Part shown: one piece after another, positions 62,658 through 64,000 of the stretch
Layout: each line of letters starts with the position of its first letter
Numbering within the stretch: the first letter of the stretch is position 1
Assembly: GCF_000423705.1 (NCBI RefSeq)
Contig: NZ_KE384083.1
Coordinates: forward strand, 186,001-250,000
Length of the DNA: 64,000 nucleotides
Direction of reading: 5' to 3'
Source: Stappia stellulata DSM 5886
Lineage (GTDB): Bacteria > Pseudomonadota > Alphaproteobacteria > Rhizobiales > Stappiaceae
The notes under the pieces: model-generated
What the model was told of the DNA's origin: nothing
Database searches by the model: none
Seen by the model: only the letters and a program-made list of their open reading frames with translations
Translations under genes and position numbers: made by a program

Positions 62658-63024
62658 CCCTTCAGAGTACCGCAACGGCGCCCGCACGCCAGCCTCGATT
62701 GCTGTCAGACGGGAACAGGCGCGGCATGATCCTTGCCCCGTCCGCCGGTCAATGGGCGCTCGCGATGACACCGGAAATGAGGAGGGAGAACGCCGGCGCA
62801 GGCAAACCCTACGTTCTCGCTGATCAGCGAGACCGGCTGCTACAGCGGCGTCGGCGGATGCCGCAAGTGCGCAGCGCCCGTGGACGGTGCAGCTGGACGC
62901 CGGATGTTTTCATGGCGACAGGCGAGCGACTGTATGGCAGCGCGCCCATCGGTGGCGTTGCAGGGAGTGAAGGGGGCAACCAGAAGCCGAGAGGGGCATT
63001 GCGCAATGTTTCACCGCCATCCCC
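62658..63024. other. Intergenic region between DUF1194 and methyltransferase genes
   Basis: 367 bp. Apart from the perfect palindrome at 62815-62832 I see no coding frame or terminator with a T run. It should contain the DUF1194 promoter. Confidence 0.5.
62815..62832. repeat. 18-bp perfect palindrome
   Basis: TCTCGCTGATCAGCGAGA reads the same on both strands. It lies in the 367-bp gap between the homocysteine methyltransferase and DUF1194 genes, 158 bp before the DUF1194 start. Candidate dimeric-regulator operator. Confidence 0.5.
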
Positions 63025-64000
63025 TCACCCCCGCCGGCGTCTCCCACGCCGCCCGGTGCTTTCGCCGTCTTCGCCTCCCGTCTCCGCCGCTGGCGGGGAA
63101 ACCAGCGGGCCGAGGTGGGCGACCACCTCCCCGACGCTCGGGCGCGTGCCCGCCCGATGCGCGTCTATCGCTGAACGCATTGCCGCCAGATGCGCATAGG
63201 AGGTGCCGCAGCAGCCGCCGATGATGCGCGCGCCGGCGTCCATCGCGAGCTTTGCATAATCGCCCATCAGCTCCGGGGTGCCGGTGTAGACCACAGCGTC
63301 GCCCTGAATGACCGGAATGCCGCAGTTCGCCTTGGCGATCACGACAGCCTCCGGAAAGGCTTGCGTGATTTCCAGGATCGCGGCCAGGAGGTCGGAGGCC
63401 CCCACGCCGCAGTTGGAGCCATAGGCGACCGGGGTGCAGGCGAAATCGCCCGTGAGCGCGCCCAGCGCCGCCGGTTTCAGACCCATCATCGTGCGTCCGG
63501 CGGTGTCGAAACTGGCCGTCACCACGAAGGGCATGCCGACGGCAGCCGCCGCCTCGGCTGCGGCTTTCATCTCTTCCGCCGCCGACATGGTCTCGATCCA
63601 CAGCACATCTGCGCCACCGTCCTTCAGACCTTGCGCCTGTTCGGTGAAGGCTGCGACCGCGTCTTCGTGGGTGAGCGCGCCGAGCGGCACGAAAAGCTCG
63701 CCCGTCGGGCCGATGGAGCCGCCGACGATCACGGCGCGCCCGGCGCTGTCCGCAACCTCGCGCGCCAGACCGGCGGCGGCGGCGTTCAACTCATGCACGC
63801 GGTCTTGAAGCTTGTGCAGCTTCAAACGGTCCCGGTTGGCGCCGAAAGTGTTGGTGAGGATGATGTCGGCGCCGGCCTCGACGAAATTTCGGTGCAGCGC
63901 GCGGATCTTGTCCGGCTGGGTGACGTTCCATTCCTCCGGCGGATCGCCGGACGTCAGCCCCATGTCGAAGAGGTTGGTGCCCGTCGCCCCGTCGGCGAGC
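63025..64000 (-). CDS. Homocysteine S-methyltransferase (betaine-homocysteine type), 5' end outside window
   Basis: The frame runs through the right edge; the last codons at the edge read LADGATGTNLFDMG, the known N-terminal motif of the Hcy_methyl family, so only a few residues are missing. Zinc ligands are present: YGSNCGVGASD and GGCCGTSYAHL. It transfers methyl groups to homocysteine to make methionine. The C-terminus ends [11 protein letters not shown], a basic tail shared with the methyltransferase and RACo proteins upstream. It probably belongs functionally with the methyl-transfer cluster. Confidence 0.9.
   Translation of the reverse strand, partial: LADGATGTNLFDMGLTSGDPPEEWNVTQPDKIRALHRNFVEAGADIILTNTFGANRDRLKLHKLQDRVHELNAAAAGLAREVADSAGRAVIVGGSIGPTGELFVPLGALTHEDAVAAFTEQAQGLKDGGADVLWIETMSAAEEMKAAAEAAAAVGMPFVVTASFDTAGRTMMGLKPAALGALTGDFACTPVAYGSNCGVGASDLLAAILEITQAFPEAVVIAKANCGIPVIQGDAVVYTGTPELMGDYAKLAMDAGARIIGGCCGTSYAHLAAMRSAIDAHRAGTRPSVGEVVAHLGPLVSPPAAETGGEDGESTGRRGRRRRG

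Noticed and set aside
1-64000. CRISPR arrays, insertion sequences, prophage genes and rRNA.
   Set aside because: None seen. Apart from the LRR repeats, the cobN palindrome and short inverted repeats, no repeated array, transposase or phage-type gene is present.

Overview
The window is high-GC DNA with bacterial gene density, ATGA start/stop overlaps and an alphaproteobacterial gene set. It carries an aerobic cobalamin pathway with CobN/CobW/CobO/CobQ/CobP, ectABC-ask with a divergent MarR gene, a ChrR-type anti-sigma factor with photolyase and Cfa genes, and fhs with a corrinoid one-carbon cluster. I infer a marine or salt-tolerant Hyphomicrobiales member (Stappiaceae/Roseibium-like). That placement rests on gene content only, not on a phylogeny.

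Layout. 1-0.7 kb: end of a membrane protein. 0.75-2.8 kb: arsenic operon arsR, LMW-phosphatase-type reductase, arsC, arsH (minus). 2.9-5.5 kb: cobC, cobD and a DUF938 methyltransferase (plus). 6.1-14.2 kb: minus-strand operon cobP-cobW-cobN-cobO-yrhK-cobQ under a cobalamin riboswitch at about 14.28-14.47 kb. 14.67 kb: tRNA-Asn. 14.9-18.0 kb: a lone 1043-aa LRR-Roc-COR-TIR protein, the best candidate for an unusual (defence/signalling) system. 18.2-22.9 kb: ectABC-ask and divergent ectR. 23.1-26.0 kb: FAS1 protein, ECF sigma factor with RskA-like anti-sigma factor, and a DUF7282-like secreted protein; the FAS1 and DUF7282-like genes share a near-identical promoter. 26.5-31.3 kb: PAS-GGDEF protein, tungstate transporter tupBCA and an orphan ModA-like binding protein.

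32.6-40.5 kb: photo-oxidative stress block (photolyase, FAD amine-oxidase-like protein, DUF1365, Cfa-type methyltransferase, MFS, SDR, ChrR-like protein). A promoter close to the Rhodobacter RpoE consensus lies upstream of phr. 40.8-46.9 kb: cysteine synthase, cardiolipin synthase, AlaX, sulfurtransferase and formate-THF ligase. 47.2-49.5 kb: a secreted PDC-like sensor paired with a chemoreceptor.

49.9-57.0 kb: corrinoid/tetrahydrofolate methyl-transfer cluster (TIM-barrel/methylglyoxal-synthase-like fusion, corrinoid protein, DUF1638, 'virulence factor' small protein, MetF-like reductase, methyl-THF:corrinoid methyltransferase, RACo-type reactivator). It is followed by a peptide-type ABC transporter without ATPase genes, two small amidotransferase-like proteins, a DUF1194 protein and, at the right edge, a truncated homocysteine S-methyltransferase.

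The regions connect functionally. The cob operon supplies the corrinoid used by the methyl-transfer cluster and possibly by a B12-dependent methionine route. MetF-like protein and Fhs link methyl groups to the folate pool. Tungstate uptake could serve a W/Mo formate dehydrogenase. The ectoine and photo-oxidative genes fit a sunlit saline habitat.
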